Assembly (NCBI RefSeq): GCF_003945325.1
Contig: NZ_AP019307.1
Location: 620,001 to 684,000 of the forward strand
DNA from: Nocardioides baekrokdamisoli
GTDB taxonomy: Bacteria > Actinomycetota > Actinomycetes > Propionibacteriales > Nocardioidaceae
Length of the DNA: 64,000 nt
Direction of reading: 5' to 3'
Under the pieces are notes generated by a model that had not been told where the DNA came from, ran no database searches, and saw nothing but the letters and a program-made list of their open reading frames with translations. Below are positions 9,330-17,193 of this stretch, piece by piece. A program made the position numbers and the translations under genes. How positions within the stretch are numbered: the stretch's first letter is position 1; each line of letters begins with the position of its first letter.

Positions 9330-9355
9330 GTGAAGGTGGCTCGAGCCACCTTCAC
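9330..9355. repeat. Perfect 26-bp palindrome in front of the sigma factor cassette
   Basis: GTGAAGGTGGCTC is followed directly by its exact reverse complement, with no spacer. It lies between the divergent efp and 9376 genes, 20 nt before the GTG at 9376. Two direct copies of GGAGTTTCA (9356-9364, 9365-9373) follow, the second supplying the Shine-Dalgarno. There is no T-run, so a terminator is unlikely. It may be an operator for a dimeric regulator or a strong hairpin in the mRNA leader. Confidence 0.75.
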
Positions 9356-9375
9356 GGAGTTTCAGGAGTTTCACC

Positions 9376-9642
9376 GTGGTTTCCCCTCTCAACATGAAAG
9401 TCGCCGCCGGTGCGGCAGCTCTCCTGGTGGGCATCATCGGCGGGGCGTACGTGGCTGGTGCTGCCAGTCCGCAGGCCCAGACTCCTGTGGTGAGTTGGAC
9501 GACGCCTTCTCGGGTGGCGTCGCCGAGCGCTCCTGCGATCCAGGTATACGTGCCGACGATCGCGCCCAGGGCAACGCTGCACAAGCCCGACCAACACCCG
9601 CCGGAGCACGCGAAGCACCATTCGCACGGCAATGGCGACTGA
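9376..9642 (+). CDS. Small exported or membrane-anchored protein, first gene of sigma cassette
   Basis: An 88-residue protein that I do not recognise. The GTG at 9376 has AGGAG 7 nt upstream; an internal ATG at 9394 is less well placed. A hydrophobic segment (VAAGAAALLVGIIGGAYVAG, about residues 9-28) could be a signal peptide or a single anchor. The rest is low-complexity, rich in Pro, Ser, Thr and Ala, and ends in a His-rich tail (HKPDQHPPEHAKHHSHGN). The His-rich tail could bind metal, which is speculation. It is followed after 31 bases by a membrane protein and then an ECF sigma factor, all on the plus strand. Confidence 0.65.
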   Translation: MVSPLNMKVAAGAAALLVGIIGGAYVAGAASPQAQTPVVSWTTPSRVASPSAPAIQVYVPTIAPRATLHKPDQHPPEHAKHHSHGNGD

Positions 9643-9673
9643 CTTCGGTCAGTGATCAATGGAGAATGACCCT

Positions 9674-10195
9674 GTGACTTCGACCAAGTTCAGCCCACTG
9701 CACCTGGAGGCGCCTCGGCTCGTTGCCGACGTCGCCCTCGGTGAGCATCTGGCTGCCCTTGCTCGGGCGTCCGCCCCGAGCGGCACTTCTCGGGTGCGCC
9801 GCTCGGGGTGGAGGGTTCCCCTCGCTGCCATCGCCACCATCGCCGCCTCCGGAAGCGTGGCGTACGCGGGTCAGGCAGCACTCCACAGCGAGATCCGACC
9901 GGCCGCTCCTGCGGTCCCGGTGGATGCCTCGATCACCGAGGTCGCGGCGACCGCGGCCGACGCCACCGCTGCTGCGGCTGGCGCAGCCGTCCGCAGTCCC
10001 CGGCCAACCCATCCTCACGGCAAGATCGTCGGCCGTGGTCACCCCAAGACCGGCAGGGCCCTCGGTCATCCGGGCAAGCACGACGCCGGCAACCACGGGG
10101 CCCACAACCCTGACAAGGCGACGCCCTCCGGGGCCGACGACGACATGTCCCCGTGGCGGAAATCCGCCGGAACGGCGGGTACATCGACCCCGTGA
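9674..10195 (+). CDS. Single-pass membrane protein paired with an ECF sigma factor (possible anti-sigma factor)
   Basis: A 173-residue protein without a recognised domain. The start is taken as GTG at 9674 because GGAGA lies 8 nt before it; an ATG at 9659 is also open. About 45 cytoplasmic residues, with a helical LVADVALGEHLAALARAS, are followed by one membrane segment (VPLAAIATIAASGSVAYAG, about 48-66) and an extracytoplasmic part rich in Ala, Pro, His and Gly. This layout and the overlap with the next gene (TGATG at 10193-10197) are those of a membrane anti-sigma factor, but no zinc-binding HxxxCxxC motif is present. The role is therefore inferred from context only. Confidence 0.65.
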   Translation: MTSTKFSPLHLEAPRLVADVALGEHLAALARASAPSGTSRVRRSGWRVPLAAIATIAASGSVAYAGQAALHSEIRPAAPAVPVDASITEVAATAADATAAAAGAAVRSPRPTHPHGKIVGRGHPKTGRALGHPGKHDAGNHGAHNPDKATPSGADDDMSPWRKSAGTAGTSTP

Positions 10196-10737
10196 TGAGA
10201 CCGGCGAAGGCTGACACCTCGACGGTTGCTCGAGCACGAGAGGGAGATCCAGACGCCTGGCGAGAGCTCTACGACGCTCATGCCGGGCGTCTGTTGCTGT
10301 GGCTGCGCAAGACGCCCCTCAGTGATCCGAGCCTCGATCACGAGGACCTCGCGATGGAATCCTGGACGCTGGCGGCGTCCAGGATTGCTGATTTCGACGA
10401 GGACGACGACGCCTTTCCGGCGTGGCTGTTCACCGTGGCACGCAACCATCTGATGAATGCCGTACGCAAGGCCGCCCGCCGGGCCACGTACGCCACCGCG
10501 GACCTCCCCGAGCAGATCGATCTGATCGATCACACGCTGAGGATCGAGCACGACGAACTCGTACGCGAGGCGATCGCGCAGCTGCCCGCACGTGAAGGTG
10601 AGGTGATCGCCTGCATCGACGTCGTCGACCTCGACGTGGCCACAACTGCCGCGATCCTCGGGATCAGCCGGGCGAACGTACGCATGGCCCGGTCGCGCGG
10701 GCTGGCGCGCCTCCGAAAGGCTGGCTGGAGGGTGTGA
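10195..10737 (+). CDS. ECF-type RNA polymerase sigma factor
   Basis: A 180-residue sigma-70 family factor with only regions 2 and 4. Region 2 spans about residues 21-97 (WRELYDAHAGRLLLWLRK, then FPAWLFTVARNHLMNAVRK). Region 4 spans about 122-175 (AIAQLPAREGEVIACIDVVD, then TAAILGISRANVRMARSRGL). In region 2.2 the usual acidic pair appears as HEDLAMESW. The start is ATG at 10195 or GTG at 10192, overlapping the upstream stop. It is last in a three-gene plus-strand cassette, set where other actinobacteria have a peptidase gene between efp and aro. Sigma-70 class is certain; regulon unknown. Confidence 0.88.
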   Translation: MRPAKADTSTVARAREGDPDAWRELYDAHAGRLLLWLRKTPLSDPSLDHEDLAMESWTLAASRIADFDEDDDAFPAWLFTVARNHLMNAVRKAARRATYATADLPEQIDLIDHTLRIEHDELVREAIAQLPAREGEVIACIDVVDLDVATTAAILGISRANVRMARSRGLARLRKAGWRV

Positions 10738-10813
10738 GGAGCGAGGTCACATGCCGCGCTCGCGCGCGCATGTGCGCCGAGCGACGAACTCCCGCGGCCG
10801 CAGGTCGCCCGGT

Positions 10814-11248
10814 CTAGCCGGCGGCGATGAATTCGAGTGCGCGGCGGTAGCCGTCGACGCCCTCGCCCTCGATGACGAGCACCGCATGCGGGCTCACCAC
10901 CGACGTGTGCCGGAACTCCTCCGGCCGCTTCGAGGGAGCACTGATGTGGACCTCGACCAGCGGCGCCGTCAGTTGCGCACACGCGTCGAAGAGCGCGTAC
11001 GAGTAGTGCGTCCACGCCGCAGCGTTGAGCACCACCGGGGTGGCGTCGTCCGCGGCGGTGTTGAGCCAGTCGAGCAGTTCGCCCTCATGGTTCGTCTGCC
11101 GCACCTCGACGTCGAGACCGAGGGTGCTCCCCCAGGTCACGCACAGCGCGGCAAGCTCCGCGTACGTGGTGGAGCCGTAGATCTCCGGCTGGCGCTTGCC
11201 GAGCCGACCGAGATTGGGGCCGTTGAGGACGAGGACCTTGCTGGTCAT
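10814..11248 (-). CDS. aroQ: 3-dehydroquinate dehydratase, type II
   Basis: Removes water from 3-dehydroquinate to give 3-dehydroshikimate. It has 144 residues, the small dodecameric type II enzyme. [20 protein letters not shown] holds the catalytic Arg and Tyr of the lid loop; [12 protein letters not shown] and [17 protein letters not shown] carry the conserved His and Asn; [20 protein letters not shown] binds substrate. The ATG at 11248 overlaps the aroB stop. Last gene of the aroC-aroK-aroB-aroQ run. Confidence 0.96.
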   Translation of the reverse strand: MTSKVLVLNGPNLGRLGKRQPEIYGSTTYAELAALCVTWGSTLGLDVEVRQTNHEGELLDWLNTAADDATPVVLNAAAWTHYSYALFDACAQLTAPLVEVHISAPSKRPEEFRHTSVVSPHAVLVIEGEGVDGYRRALEFIAAG

Positions 11249-12336
11249 GCCGACACCGCCGCGTACGCCGCGCGAAGGTCCTCATCCGTCGGGCCACGCA
11301 GGATCACGGGGTTGCCCACCTTGGTCAGGACCAGGAAGCGCAGCACCGAACCGCGGGTCTTCTTGTCCACCCGCATCGCTCCGATGAGGTCGTCGAACGA
11401 GGCACCCGGGTACGACGTCGGCAGGCCTGCACGACCGAAGGTGTCGCGGTGGCGCTGCACCGTACTGGCATCGAGCAGACCCGCCCGGAGGGCGAGTTCA
11501 GCAGCGTACACGCACCCGATCGCGACCGCCTCGCCGTGGCGGATCCGGTAGTTCTCACGCTTCTCGATCGCGTGCGCCAGCGTGTGTCCGTAGTTGAGAG
11601 CTTCGCGGCCGGGGTGGCCGTCGGCTCCGCCGGTCTCCTTCAGGTCGGCGGCGACGACGTCGGCCTTCACCTGGATGGCCCGCTCGACCAGTTCGGCGAG
11701 CACCGGAGAGTCGGCCGTGAGCGAGCCGACCGGCGCCTGCTCGACAAGCTCGAGGATGCGCTCGTCGGCGATGAAGCCGCACTTGACCACCTCGCCAAGA
11801 CCGGCGACCAGTTCGGCGGCCGGGAGCGTACGCAGGAAGTCGAGGTCGCAGAGCACCGCTGCAGGCTCGTGGAACGCTCCGACGAGGTTCTTGCCAGCGC
11901 CGGTGTTGATCCCCGTCTTCCCGCCGACGGCAGCGTCGACCATGGCCAACAGGGTGGTCGGCAGGTGCACGACGCGTACGCCCCGCAGCCAGGCGGCGGC
12001 GATGAAACCACCGACATCGGTCGTCGCACCTCCACCGAAGGTGACCACTGCGTCTGACCGGGTGAATCCGGCCTCGCCGAGTGCCTCCCAGACCGCACCA
12101 CAGACCTCGAGCGTCTTGGCATCCTCGCCGTCGGGGAGTGCCAACTGGACGACGTCGTAACGCTCACTGAGTACGTCGATGACCGGCGGAGTGAGCGCCT
12201 CAAGCGGCTCGGGGTAGATGAACGCAACCCGCTGGACGGCCTCGCCCAGGATCGAGGGCAGCACGGAGGCCAGATCGCGACCCACGAGCACCTCGTACGC
12301 GGTGCCGACCGGGATCCGGCGCTGGATGCTGGTCAT
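11245..12336 (-). CDS. aroB: 3-dehydroquinate synthase
   Basis: NAD- and metal-dependent enzyme converting DAHP to 3-dehydroquinate, the second step of the shikimate pathway. The 363 residues are full length. [51 protein letters not shown] and [10 protein letters not shown] are the NAD and substrate-binding stretches. The metal-binding Glu/His set includes [14 protein letters not shown] and RHGEAVAIG. The ATG at 12336 overlaps the aroK stop (ATGA). Confidence 0.97.
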   Translation of the reverse strand: MTSIQRRIPVGTAYEVLVGRDLASVLPSILGEAVQRVAFIYPEPLEALTPPVIDVLSERYDVVQLALPDGEDAKTLEVCGAVWEALGEAGFTRSDAVVTFGGGATTDVGGFIAAAWLRGVRVVHLPTTLLAMVDAAVGGKTGINTGAGKNLVGAFHEPAAVLCDLDFLRTLPAAELVAGLGEVVKCGFIADERILELVEQAPVGSLTADSPVLAELVERAIQVKADVVAADLKETGGADGHPGREALNYGHTLAHAIEKRENYRIRHGEAVAIGCVYAAELALRAGLLDASTVQRHRDTFGRAGLPTSYPGASFDDLIGAMRVDKKTRGSVLRFLVLTKVGNPVILRGPTDEDLRAAYAAVSA

Positions 12337-12860
12337 GCGTTGTCTCCCTTGGGTGCTGGGTCAACCAGCAGTGCTTCGATCTCGGCGACGACCGAGCCCG
12401 TGTCGCGGCCGTCGGTCTCGACGACGTACGTCGCTACAGCGTTGTAGATCGGAGCACGCTCGTCCAACAGTTTCTTGATCGTGGCGCGGACGTTGCCCAC
12501 CAGCAACGGGCGTCCGTGGCCCAGACCAACACGCTTCACGGCGTCGGCGAGGCCGACGTTGAGGAACACCACCGTCTGACCGTCCAGGTGCTCCCGGGTG
12601 GCCGGATCGAGAATCGCTCCGCCGCCGAGGGACAGGATGCCGTCGTGATCGCTGATCGCCGAGGCAACCGCGTCCCGCTCCATCGCACGGAAGGCCGACT
12701 CGCCGTCCTCGACGAAGATGTCCTGGACCGACTTGCCCGCCAGATGGGCGATGTCGGCATCGGTGTCGCGGAACGTCACACCGAGCCGGTGCGCCAACCG
12801 CTGACCGACCGTCGACTTCCCCGCCCCCATGGGACCGACCAGGATCACCTTCGGGGGCAT
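12333..12860 (-). CDS. aroK: Shikimate kinase
   Basis: Phosphorylates shikimate with ATP. Of 175 residues, LVGPMGAGKSTVGQRLA holds the P-loop (about 7-23), FRDTDADIAHLAGKSVQDIF the substrate-binding Asp and helix, and LSLGGGAILDPATREHL the Gly-rich shikimate loop. The lid region has VGLGHGRPLLVGN. The ATG at 12860 overlaps the aroC stop by one base (TGATG), so translation is coupled to aroC. Confidence 0.96.
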   Translation of the reverse strand: MPPKVILVGPMGAGKSTVGQRLAHRLGVTFRDTDADIAHLAGKSVQDIFVEDGESAFRAMERDAVASAISDHDGILSLGGGAILDPATREHLDGQTVVFLNVGLADAVKRVGLGHGRPLLVGNVRATIKKLLDERAPIYNAVATYVVETDGRDTGSVVAEIEALLVDPAPKGDNA

Positions 12861-14038
12861 CAGTACGCGAGGTTCGCCAGGTAGGACTCGACGTTGCGCC
12901 TGGTCTCACCGACCGAGTCGCCACCGAACTTCTCGACCACGGCGTCGGCCAGCACGAGCGCGACCATCGCCTCGGCCACGATGCCCGCCGCCGGAACCGC
13001 ACAGACGTCGGAGCGCTGGTGATGCGCCACTGCTTCTTCGCCGGTCGCGACATCGATCGTCCGCAGGGCCCGCGGGACGGTCGCGATCGGCTTCATCGCG
13101 GCGCGTACGCGCAGAACCTCGCCGGTCGACATGCCGCCCTCGGTGCCGCCGGCGCGTCCGGACGTACGCCGGATCGCTCCGGTGTCGTCCTTGACGATCT
13201 CGTCGTGCGCCAGGCTGCCCGGGGTGGCGGCGAGCTCGAAGCCGTCGCCGATCTCGACACCCTTGATGGCCTGGATGCCCATCATCGCCGCGGCCAGACG
13301 AGCGTCGAGGCGCCGATCCCAGTGCACGTGCGACCCGAGCCCGGGCGGCAGTCCGTAGACCACGACCTCGACGACGCCGCCGAGTGTGTCGCCGTCCTTG
13401 TGCGCCTGATCGATGCGGGCGACCATCGCGGCCGCCGACTCGGCGTCGAGGCACCGCACCGGGTCCGCGTCCAGTCGCGCGGTGTCGGGAGGAGTCGGCA
13501 CGTCGCGGCTGGTGGTGCGTACGCCGCCGAGCTCGATCACGTGGCTGACGATTTCGGCGCCCAGGACCTGCTGGAGGAAGTTGCTGGCGACGCGACCGAG
13601 CGCGACCCGCGCTGCGGTCTCGCGGGCAGAGGCACGCTCGAGGATCGGACGAGCCTCGTCGAAGTCGTACTTCTGCATTCCGACCAGGTCGGCATGGCCC
13701 GGGCGCGGACGGGTGAGCTTGGCGTTGCGGCCGGTCTCCTTGAGCAGGGACGGGTCGACCGGGTCGACCGACATCACGGTCTCCCACTTCGGCCACTCGG
13801 AGTTGCCGACGTTCAGGGCGATCGGGCCGCCCTGGGTGACGCCGTGGCGTACGCCACCGGTGATCGTCACGACGTCCTGCTCAAAGGCCATCCGGGCACC
13901 GCGGCCGTAGCCGAGCCGACGACGCGCGAGCGAGTCGGCGATGTCGTCGGTCGTGATCTGGACGTGAGCGGGCAGCCCCTCCAGGATCGCGGTCAACTCA
14001 GGACCGTGGGACTCACCAGCCGTAAGCCAACGCAACAT
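12860..14038 (-). CDS. aroC: Chorismate synthase
   Basis: FMN-dependent enzyme making chorismate from EPSP, the last shared step to aromatic amino acids. About 392 residues. [20 protein letters not shown] opens the protein, followed by [28 protein letters not shown] and [30 protein letters not shown] and the C-terminal [19 protein letters not shown] are family signatures. The ATG at 14038 is preferred because it begins the usual MLRWLT sequence and has GGGAGA upstream; an ATG at 14047 would add three residues. First gene of the aroCKBQ unit. Confidence 0.96.
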   Translation of the reverse strand: MLRWLTAGESHGPELTAILEGLPAHVQITTDDIADSLARRRLGYGRGARMAFEQDVVTITGGVRHGVTQGGPIALNVGNSEWPKWETVMSVDPVDPSLLKETGRNAKLTRPRPGHADLVGMQKYDFDEARPILERASARETAARVALGRVASNFLQQVLGAEIVSHVIELGGVRTTSRDVPTPPDTARLDADPVRCLDAESAAAMVARIDQAHKDGDTLGGVVEVVVYGLPPGLGSHVHWDRRLDARLAAAMMGIQAIKGVEIGDGFELAATPGSLAHDEIVKDDTGAIRRTSGRAGGTEGGMSTGEVLRVRAAMKPIATVPRALRTIDVATGEEAVAHHQRSDVCAVPAAGIVAEAMVALVLADAVVEKFGGDSVGETRRNVESYLANLAY

Positions 14039-14103
14039 GGGCGCCATTCTCCCATTCCTCGTCCGTCACTCCGGTACCGCGTCCACGGTGCCAGCACGGC
14101 CGC

Positions 14104-14853
14104 TCAGGGGATGACACGCAAGTGCGGAGCGAGCGCCATACCGGCGTACGCCCCCGCGATCATGAACGGTCCGAACGGGTACGCCTTCTTGAGGATCCCG
14201 CGATCGCGCCGGATGACCATCAGGCCGACGCCAAACACCGCGAACCCGACGAATCCCGCGTAGAGGCCGATGAGCCAGGCGTTCCAACCGACCGCAGCCA
14301 TGAGTATCCCGAGCGGCAGGGCGAGACGTACGTCTCCCAGGCCCATTCCCGCGCGGCGGATGAACCACAGCAGCCCGAAGATCAGCCAGGCGATGGCGCC
14401 ACCACAGAGCTCACGGATCAGGTCATCGGTGTTGCGACGGACAAGCCAGTCGATCAGCGCGAGCAGGACGATGACTGCGGTGAGCGGGCGGACGACGATC
14501 CGAGGCAGGAGACGACGGCGCCAGTCGACGACGACCAACAACGCACACACCGGCGCCACGACCATGGCGACCCAACCGACGCGTTCAGGGATGACGTGCC
14601 AAGCCAGGGTCGTCAGAGCTAGGAGTGGCCACACCGCCCACCATCCGCGTCGAAGCCGGACAGCGAGCTCGACGTACGTCTCGGACAGCCCCTCGTCACG
14701 CAACATCCGGTGCAGCGAGGTTTCCTCCGCCGATCCTTCCGGAGGGAGCTCCACCGGTGGCGGCTCGGGAAGTCGCTGCACGACCGGCGGAATGGCGATC
14801 GCTCCGATGACCAACGTCACCAACTGCGCCAACTCCAGGGCGGGCCAGTTCAT
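14104..14853 (-). CDS. A24-family prepilin peptidase-like membrane protease
   Basis: A 249-residue integral membrane protein with about six to seven hydrophobic segments. The second catalytic Asp of type IV prepilin peptidases is seen in AGMGLGDVRLALPLG; the first probably in VVVDWRRRLLPRIV. The N-terminal Cys-rich methyltransferase domain is missing; it is replaced by one helix and a charged segment. No pilin or secretion genes are close by. The ATG at 14853 overlaps the aroE stop (ATGA), so it is co-transcribed with mltG and aroE. A lone peptidase at this place may mature Flp/Tad-type pilins made elsewhere (inference). Confidence 0.85.
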   Translation of the reverse strand: MNWPALELAQLVTLVIGAIAIPPVVQRLPEPPPVELPPEGSAEETSLHRMLRDEGLSETYVELAVRLRRGWWAVWPLLALTTLAWHVIPERVGWVAMVVAPVCALLVVVDWRRRLLPRIVVRPLTAVIVLLALIDWLVRRNTDDLIRELCGGAIAWLIFGLLWFIRRAGMGLGDVRLALPLGILMAAVGWNAWLIGLYAGFVGFAVFGVGLMVIRRDRGILKKAYPFGPFMIAGAYAGMALAPHLRVIP

Positions 14854-15692
14854 CCGGCGGGCGCCTCGATCAGGTCCTCTAAGACAGCCGGCTCGAGCGA
14901 AGCCCGCATCGCCTCCATCGGCGCCACCTGACCGGTGAACAACTCGAACTGCAACGCAGCCTGATGAATCAGCAGGTCATGCCCACTCACTACAGCTCCG
15001 GTCGCCGCGGACGCGAGCGGCGTCGGCCAAGGGTCGTAGATCGCGTCGAAGATGATCGGGATGTCCTTGTACCGCGCCACGAGGTCGGGCGTCTGAGCGG
15101 CCGCCGGGATCGTGGAGATCAGGATGTCGACGTTCTCCAGGACGGTCTCGATCGGATCCACCGAGACGCCGACGCGGTGGTACTGGTCGTCGAGCACCGA
15201 TACCGTCTCCCCTGCCCGTTCGGCGTGCCGGGCCAGGATCGAGATGTGCTCGGCTCCGAGCTCGGCGACAGCAAGGCCAATCGAGGCCGCGGTAGCACCC
15301 GCGCCCAGGATCGCCGCATGCACGATCGGGTGCGAGGACCGCTCCCTGATGGCGGCCACCGCCCCGGGGAGGTCGGTGTTGTCACCGGCCCAGCCGTACG
15401 AAGTGCGTACCAAGGTGTTGATCGCACCGGCTGTACGCGCCCGCGGGGACATCGAGGCCACCAGCGGAAGCGCCTCCCGCTTGAGGGGCATGGTCAGCGA
15501 CAGCCCGCGTACGTCAGGGCCACACGTCGCCAGGAATGCAGCCAGGCCTCCTGCTGGCACCAGATGCCGGCCATAGGTCCAGTTCAGGCCGAGCGCTGCG
15601 TACGCCGCGTTGTGCAGCGTCGGCGACTGTGAGTGCTCGATCGGGTCCCCGAGCACCGCGCAGATGTAGTCGGCAGAGATCGCGTCGGTCAT
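14850..15692 (-). CDS. aroE: Shikimate dehydrogenase
   Basis: Reduces 3-dehydroshikimate to shikimate with NADPH. The 280 residues open with VLGDPIEHSQSPTLHNAAYA (shikimate-binding SxS), followed by GLSLTMPLKREALPL (catalytic Lys), WAGDNTDLPGAVAAI and the nucleotide-binding ILGAGATAASIGLA. The start is ATG at 15692, which overlaps the mltG stop by one base; the frame stays open upstream but without typical residues. It is separated from the other aro genes by the prepilin peptidase gene and a short gap. Confidence 0.95.
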   Translation of the reverse strand: MTDAISADYICAVLGDPIEHSQSPTLHNAAYAALGLNWTYGRHLVPAGGLAAFLATCGPDVRGLSLTMPLKREALPLVASMSPRARTAGAINTLVRTSYGWAGDNTDLPGAVAAIRERSSHPIVHAAILGAGATAASIGLAVAELGAEHISILARHAERAGETVSVLDDQYHRVGVSVDPIETVLENVDILISTIPAAAQTPDLVARYKDIPIIFDAIYDPWPTPLASAATGAVVSGHDLLIHQAALQFELFTGQVAPMEAMRASLEPAVLEDLIEAPAG

Positions 15693-16723
15693 CAGTGGCA
15701 ATTCGGAGACGTGGTCGACGCGCACCAGGCCCGCAGCTGGTTGACCGCCGCGTTGTGCTCGGCCAACGTGGTGCTGAAGACGGTCTCGCCGGTGTCGAGG
15801 TTGACCGGGACGAAGTAGAGCCACGGACCGTCCGCCGGATTGAGCGCGACGCTCAGCGCCTCCTCACCCGGGGAGCCGATCGGGCCTGGCGGCAGACCGT
15901 CGTGCACGTAGGTGTTGTACGGGGACGGATTGTCGAGTTGCGCCTGGGTCGACCAGACGGTGCCCGTCGAGCCGTTGGCGTACGCCACCGTCGCGTCCGA
16001 CTGCAGCCGCATCGGCTTGGCCAAACGGTTGTAGAACACCCGGGCGATCTTCGGGAGATCGTGCGAGCGCTTGCCCTCCCATTGCAGCAGGCTGGCCATC
16101 GTCACGACCTGTTCGGGGGTCATGCCCAGCTTCGCCGCGGCCTGGGTGATGCCGAGCGATTCCTGCACGGACACGGCCTTGGCGACCATCTGCTGCAGCA
16201 GTTCGGTCGCGGTCTCCTTCGGCGTGACGTCGTACGTGGCCGGGAAGAGGAAGCCCTCGACATCGTTGTGGGCGTACGCCGGGAGCCCCAGCGTCTCCGG
16301 GTGCTTGAGCGCCGCTTCGAGAGCTGAGCGGGTGATCTTGGTCTTCGACACGATGGCGTCGATCACGGTCGAGAGTCGGGATCCCTCGATGACCGTGACG
16401 CCGTTGCGGATCCGCTTGTCCGGGTCGTCCAGCACGGCCAGCGCAGCGTCGGAAGACATCTCCAGCTTGAGGTGATAGATCCCCGGCTGGATGCCTGCAG
16501 CCTTCGGGTCCTTGGCGGCGGCGGCCACGAACGCGTCCACCGACTTCACCACGCCAGCGGCTTTCAGTGTGTTGCCGATCTTGGCCGCCGTGTCCCCGGC
16601 GTGCACCTGGACGACCACGTCGCCGTGGCCGGCGCCCGAGAAGTCCGGGGCACCACCGCACGCAGTGAGTACGCCGAGGGCGAGGACGCAGCCCGCCAGG
16701 GCCGAGATCCGCTTGTTATTCAT
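15692..16723 (-). CDS. mltG: Endolytic peptidoglycan transglycosylase MltG (putative lipoprotein form)
   Basis: YceG/MltG enzyme that cuts nascent glycan strands and so sets their length. The 343 residues begin at ATG 16723, which gives a signal peptide ending in LGVLTAC (Cys22), a lipobox; most MltG proteins carry a transmembrane helix instead. A LysM-like segment (VVQVHAGDTAAKIGNTLKAA) precedes the catalytic domain. VEGFLFPATYDV, MASLLQWEGKRSHDLPKIAR (catalytic Glu) and VFYNRLAKPMRLQSDATVAYA are typical, as is SPYNTYVHDGLPPGPIGSPG. The start overlaps the last codons of ruvX (ATGAATAA). Confidence 0.92.
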   Translation of the reverse strand: MNNKRISALAGCVLALGVLTACGGAPDFSGAGHGDVVVQVHAGDTAAKIGNTLKAAGVVKSVDAFVAAAAKDPKAAGIQPGIYHLKLEMSSDAALAVLDDPDKRIRNGVTVIEGSRLSTVIDAIVSKTKITRSALEAALKHPETLGLPAYAHNDVEGFLFPATYDVTPKETATELLQQMVAKAVSVQESLGITQAAAKLGMTPEQVVTMASLLQWEGKRSHDLPKIARVFYNRLAKPMRLQSDATVAYANGSTGTVWSTQAQLDNPSPYNTYVHDGLPPGPIGSPGEEALSVALNPADGPWLYFVPVNLDTGETVFSTTLAEHNAAVNQLRAWCASTTSPNCH

Positions 16724-17180
16724 TGTCCACCAACTCTCCGGGCGCACGCCCGGACGTACGTTCCGTATCCAGCGCATGCTGAAGGATCATGACAGCCGCA
16801 GCCTGATCCACGACGGATCTGCGGTCTTGTCCTTTGCGGCCCATGTCGCGCAGCATCGACTCCGCACTCACTGTGGTGAGCCGCTCGTCGACCAGGCGTA
16901 CGGGCACCGGCAGCCGACGAGCCAACTGGGCGGCGAAAGCCCGGACCTTCTCCGTGGCCGGGTTCTCCCCGCCCTTGAGCGACCGCGGCAAGCCGACCAC
17001 GACCTCGAGCAGGGTCGATTCCTCGGCGATCTCAGCGGCGATGTCCTTGATCCGCTGCAGGTCACCTCGGCCGCGCTTGACGGTCTCCACCGGCGTCGCC
17101 AGGAAGCCCGTCGGGTCGCTCCTCGCCACTCCGATCCGGGCATCGCCCGGATCGATGCCGATCCGTACGCCGTGCCTCAT
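16716..17180 (-). CDS. ruvX: Holliday junction resolvase-like / pre-16S rRNA nuclease (YqgF/RuvX)
   Basis: A 154-residue RNase H-fold protein. GIDPGDARIGVARSD holds the first catalytic Asp; VVVGLPRSLKGGE and VRLVDERLTTVSAE follow, and VDQAAAVMILQHALD gives the last acidic residue. Bacterial homologues trim the 5' end of 16S rRNA; the resolvase name is historical. The ATG at 17180 is 13 nt after the alaS stop. The order alaS-ruvX-mltG-aroE is conserved in actinobacteria. Confidence 0.94.
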   Translation of the reverse strand: MRHGVRIGIDPGDARIGVARSDPTGFLATPVETVKRGRGDLQRIKDIAAEIAEESTLLEVVVGLPRSLKGGENPATEKVRAFAAQLARRLPVPVRLVDERLTTVSAESMLRDMGRKGQDRRSVVDQAAAVMILQHALDTERTSGRAPGELVDNE

Positions 17181-17193
17181 CGGAGTCGCAGTC

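Noticed and set aside
9330..9355. Intrinsic terminator
   Set aside because: No T-run follows on either strand and no gene on either strand ends towards it.
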